Positions 61,007 through 64,000 of a stretch of 64,000 nucleotides of DNA are shown piece by piece (within the stretch, counting starts at the first letter, position 1; each line of letters starts with the position of its first letter). A program made the translations under genes and the position numbers. The stretch spans positions 361,700 through 425,699 of the forward strand of contig NZ_MUNV01000007.1 in NCBI RefSeq assembly GCF_002001125.1, read 5' to 3'. The stretch is from Rhodanobacter sp. B04. GTDB taxonomy: Bacteria; Pseudomonadota; Gammaproteobacteria; Xanthomonadales; Rhodanobacteraceae. The notes under the pieces were generated by a model. That model did no database searches. It was not told the DNA's origin and worked only from the letters and a program-made list of their open reading frames with translations.

Positions 61007-63655
61007 GTGCCACCGACACCGAGCGATCGACGTCAGAGCGAGCCCGCGGCTTTGGATGTCGAGCCACTGGCCAACCGGGTGCCTGGCGTCGTTTGGGGGC
61101 TGCTTGCGTTGGGCTTCGGCCTGCTGCTGACGTTCTGGCTGTACAGGGTTCAGGCCCGGCAATGGCAGGCCGAGCGGCAGGAGGCCGTGGTGACCGAAGC
61201 CGACAAGGGGGTGGCCCAGCTGCGGGCGAAGCTGCGATCAGCGGAGTTGTTGCTGCGCTCGGTACAAACCATGTTCCTGGTTTCGGAACAGATGGATGAG
61301 GACCGTTTCGAGCGTCTTTACGCCAACCTCGACCCGCGCAGGGATTTCCCCAGTCTGCTTGCGATGGCGTACGCGGTTCGTGTGCCCCGTGTCGACGGCG
61401 ACCATTACTCGACGGTGCTGGTCGCGCCGCTGGAAGGCAATCGCGATCTGCGCGGGCTGGAGGTCACCGACCAGCCAGCCAACCTACAGGCCCTGTTCGC
61501 CTCGAGGGACACGAACCAGCTGTCGGCCTCGAACCCCTTCGCGTTGGTACAGGACCGCGGCGCGGGCCGGTCGGGGTTAGGTGTCACCTTGCGGCTGCCG
61601 GACTTTGGGTCGGATCCCGCGCCCGGATCTGTGTCCGAGCGACGACGTCGGATGCGCGGTTCCATAGCCATGTCTTTTCGGGTTGGAGAGCTTATTCAGA
61701 CGGGGTTGCCCCAACACTTGTCTGAGCTGGCGCGTATCGTCGTCACTGACGTTACGCACCAGCGACACGATGGGCTGTTCGATTCCGGCGGCGAGGGGCC
61801 TGCAACCGGACAGACCGTTGTATACAGCCAGCGGTTCGGTGGTCGCACATGGACAATCACCGTAATCCCGCACCGTGCCGAGGAGCTGCCCTGGTCGCAA
61901 TCGGCGGCCCCGGCCGGAGTACTTGTCAGTGTGTTGCTCGGCCTGCTGGTCTGGTCGGTGAGCGACACCCACCGGCGTGCGGTGCAGCTGGGTCGGAGGT
62001 TGGGCCAGCGTTACCAGGAGAGCGAGGAGCGGTTCCGCACCCTCAACGAGTTGCTGCCAGCGCTCGTGATGCTGGCCGATGCCGCGGATGGCTGCATCGT
62101 GTACGCCAATCAGGCAGCTCGAACGCGGTTAGGTGAGAGCCTGCAGGGCTCCCAGCTGGTTTCTGTGCTGGACGGCGATGCCACCGAAGTGCAGAGACGC
62201 CTTGCTAACCCGGAGGCGGTCACCGAGGTGGCTCTTCGGGACGCTTCAGGTGCACGATTCTGGGCTAGCGTGGCCATGTCGTGGCTGCTGCTCGACGGGC
62301 GGCAGCAGTGGGTAATGGTCGCCAGCGACGTAACGGAGCAGCGCGCACTGACCGAGCTGCTGGCGTATCAGGCCTCGCACGATGAGCTCACCGGGCTCAT
62401 CAATCGGCGCGAGTTCGAACGGCGCTTGCAGCGAGTGGTCCAGGGCCTCGGCGAGCCACCGCCGCATGCTGCAGTGCTTTTCATCGACCTCGACCAGTTC
62501 AAACTGGTCAATGACACCTCCGGGCACATAGCCGGTGACCAGCTTCTGCTGCAGCTTGCAACAGTGATGCGCGCACGCTTAGGGGAAGAGCACGTCATCG
62601 CACGTTTGGGGGGCGACGAATTCGGGGTGATCCTTTCCGGACTGGAAACGCCCGAACGCGCGATGGAACTGGCCGAGCATCTGCGGAGCGGCCTGGACGG
62701 TTTCGTGTTCGTCTGGGAGACGAAAAGCTACATGTCCAGTATCAGCGTGGGCGGAGTAGTGATCGACAGTTTAGGAGTGCCGTTGGCAGAGTGGCTCGCC
62801 GCGGCCGACACCGCCTGCTACATGGCCAAGGAGCAGGGGCGTAACCGCGTGCACTTCTACTCGGCGCGGGATGAGCAAAGTGCACTGCGGCGGGGCGAGA
62901 TGGATTGGGCCAATCGACTACGCTGGGCCGTTCAGGAGCAGCGCTTCGTGCTCACCTACCAGGAGGTGCACGCACTCGGTCCAGGTTCCCGGGGCATTGA
63001 TGTCGAGCTATTGCTCCGTTTTATCGACGAAGGCGGCGCGCTGGTCGCGCCGGGTGCTTTCATCCCGGCCGCCGAGCGCTACGGACTCATGCCCCTGATT
63101 GATCGTTGGGTGATCGAAACGGCACTGGCGAACTTCGACCAGCTGCACCCGGCTGGCTCCGCGCTGAGCACGGTGGCGATCAACCTGTCGGGCGCGAGCA
63201 TCGAAGATGAGACACTTGCCGCACGGATCGTTGAACTGCTTCGTCTGCACAATATCGCACCCCAACGCGTGTGCTTCGAAATCACCGAGACGGTAGCGGC
63301 CCGTCAGTTGACTGATGTGATCCGCTTCATCAACCGGCTCCGAGAGGTGGGCTGCCGGTTTGCTCTCGATGACTTCGGCGTGGGTATGTCGTCGTTTTCC
63401 TATCTCAAGCATCTACCGCTGGACATCATCAAGATCGATGGCAGCTTCATCCGCGACTTGCTGAGCGATCCGATCAGCCACGCGATGGTGCGCGCGGTAA
63501 CCGATATCGCCCACCGCCTTGGTCTGGTGGTGATCGGCGAGTGGGTAACTAGTGAGGCGATTGTTTCGGAGCTTCGCGAGATCGGGGTCGACTTTGCGCA
63601 GGGCTTCACTTTTCATCGGCCGGAGTTAGTGGTGTTCCAGCGCAACAACTTATAG
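61007..63655 (+). CDS. CHASE-PAS-GGDEF-EAL membrane c-di-GMP enzyme
   Basis: The 882-residue protein starts at GTG 61007. It has TM1 (about 26-46), a periplasmic CHASE domain (about 60-290; RRDFPSLLAMAYAVRVPRVDG), TM2 (about 303-322) and PAS (about 340-450; LLPALVMLADAADGCIVYANQAA). The GGDEF domain has its motif at 535-539, without the upstream RxxD inhibitory site. The EAL domain has ELL at 667-669, DDFGVGMSSFSYLK and KIDGSFI. The loop normally reading EGVE or EFVEN reads GEWVTS, with Thr848 in place of the second Glu. Phosphodiesterase activity is therefore uncertain, while cyclase activity looks possible. Confidence 0.9.
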   Translation: MPPTPSDRRQSEPAALDVEPLANRVPGVVWGLLALGFGLLLTFWLYRVQARQWQAERQEAVVTEADKGVAQLRAKLRSAELLLRSVQTMFLVSEQMDEDRFERLYANLDPRRDFPSLLAMAYAVRVPRVDGDHYSTVLVAPLEGNRDLRGLEVTDQPANLQALFASRDTNQLSASNPFALVQDRGAGRSGLGVTLRLPDFGSDPAPGSVSERRRRMRGSIAMSFRVGELIQTGLPQHLSELARIVVTDVTHQRHDGLFDSGGEGPATGQTVVYSQRFGGRTWTITVIPHRAEELPWSQSAAPAGVLVSVLLGLLVWSVSDTHRRAVQLGRRLGQRYQESEERFRTLNELLPALVMLADAADGCIVYANQAARTRLGESLQGSQLVSVLDGDATEVQRRLANPEAVTEVALRDASGARFWASVAMSWLLLDGRQQWVMVASDVTEQRALTELLAYQASHDELTGLINRREFERRLQRVVQGLGEPPPHAAVLFIDLDQFKLVNDTSGHIAGDQLLLQLATVMRARLGEEHVIARLGGDEFGVILSGLETPERAMELAEHLRSGLDGFVFVWETKSYMSSISVGGVVIDSLGVPLAEWLAAADTACYMAKEQGRNRVHFYSARDEQSALRRGEMDWANRLRWAVQEQRFVLTYQEVHALGPGSRGIDVELLLRFIDEGGALVAPGAFIPAAERYGLMPLIDRWVIETALANFDQLHPAGSALSTVAINLSGASIEDETLAARIVELLRLHNIAPQRVCFEITETVAARQLTDVIRFINRLREVGCRFALDDFGVGMSSFSYLKHLPLDIIKIDGSFIRDLLSDPISHAMVRAVTDIAHRLGLVVIGEWVTSEAIVSELREIGVDFAQGFTFHRPELVVFQRNNL

Positions 63656-64000
63656 GCGACACCGTCCGCATCAAGAACAGCCTTGCACTCAGCTCAAGGG
63701 CACGGCTTCTCCGCTACTCAACTTAGCGTTGATGTCCGCTGCTGGCCGGTCAGCGACCTGTGGTTGCATGGCACCGACTGGTCGGCTGGCGGCTCCTGCC
63801 CGATGGTCGCTGACCGACCCATTGCTGTCGGTGGCGTCGGGCCCACTTTGGAGAAGCCAATGTCCCCGACGGTGACGGCGAAATAGTGGCTATCAGAGCA
63901 GAGTGCGGTGCCGTGCCGCACTTCTCCGGATCTGCGGGCGCAGTCCCCTGATATGGCATCCCGTGCCCTGGCCGAGCTGGCAAGGCCAGTCACTACTACT
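63656..64000. other. Right-end intergenic stretch
   Basis: Apart from the inverted repeat at 63747-63816, no convincing gene is visible. The short minus-strand frame at 63718-63993 does not show a recognisable domain. Confidence 0.5.
63747..63816. repeat. Inverted repeat in the right-end intergenic region
   Basis: CGGTCAGCGACC (63747-63758) and GGTCGCTGACCG (63805-63816) are perfect inverted copies 46 bp apart; between them CCGA-CTGG-TCGG forms a small hairpin. Such palindromic intergenic units recur in Xanthomonadales genomes, but a second copy is not visible in this window. Confidence 0.5.

Overview
This 64 kb window is GC-rich chromosomal DNA. It probably comes from a gammaproteobacterium of the Xanthomonadales, and the Rhodanobacteraceae (Rhodanobacter/Dyella-like) fit best. 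That placement rests on the protein flavour: a Fiu-type TonB receptor, an M13 peptidase, a RapA homologue, many two-component systems, and WRDF-type hypothetical proteins. It is an inference, because no rRNA or tRNA gene lies in the window.

Layout. (1) 1-16245 is mostly housekeeping: an M13 lipoprotein peptidase, a Fur-box-preceded catecholate siderophore receptor (fiu) with its partner dioxygenase (piuC), rapA, an amino-acid permease and rhomboid protease pair, an NlpC/P60 hydrolase, yggS with an M20 peptidase, a ComEA-like protein, and SET and GNAT proteins. (2) 16431-23051 holds a two-component system followed by a complete tripartite ABC efflux set (outer-membrane factor, permease, ATPase, adaptor). 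(3) 23136-31734 is a compact cluster in four transcription blocks. It contains an alpha/beta hydrolase, two half-size EamA transporters, a DegT aminotransferase, an arginase-fold protein, a FemAB-like acyltransferase, a dedicated ACP, a ketosynthase, a class III aminotransferase and a HAD-IB phosphatase. It looks like a dedicated pathway that makes and moves an acylated amine or lipid, and I cannot name the product. (4) 31883-37379 is an RND efflux operon. (5) 37627-45444 holds a beta-propeller protein, a QseBC-like system, a histidine phosphatase, and a GlxA-type regulator divergent from two hydrolases and an MBL-fold enzyme.

(6) 45496-64000 is the most accessory part. It begins with a truncated IS200 transposase, followed by a block with two paralogous diheme cytochromes c. 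Then comes a signalling island rich in cyclic-di-GMP domains: a receiver-like orphan protein, two diguanylate-cyclase-type sensor genes broken around a truncated IS3 element, a REC-EAL protein, a 1545-residue hybrid kinase with eight sensory domains, and a CHASE-PAS-GGDEF-EAL protein. A second IS3 remnant and a lone FimB-sized tyrosine recombinase sit between the last two signalling genes.

No CRISPR array, tRNA, rRNA or prophage structural gene was seen. All positions and motifs were read by eye. Family names rest on motif recognition, not on database searches.
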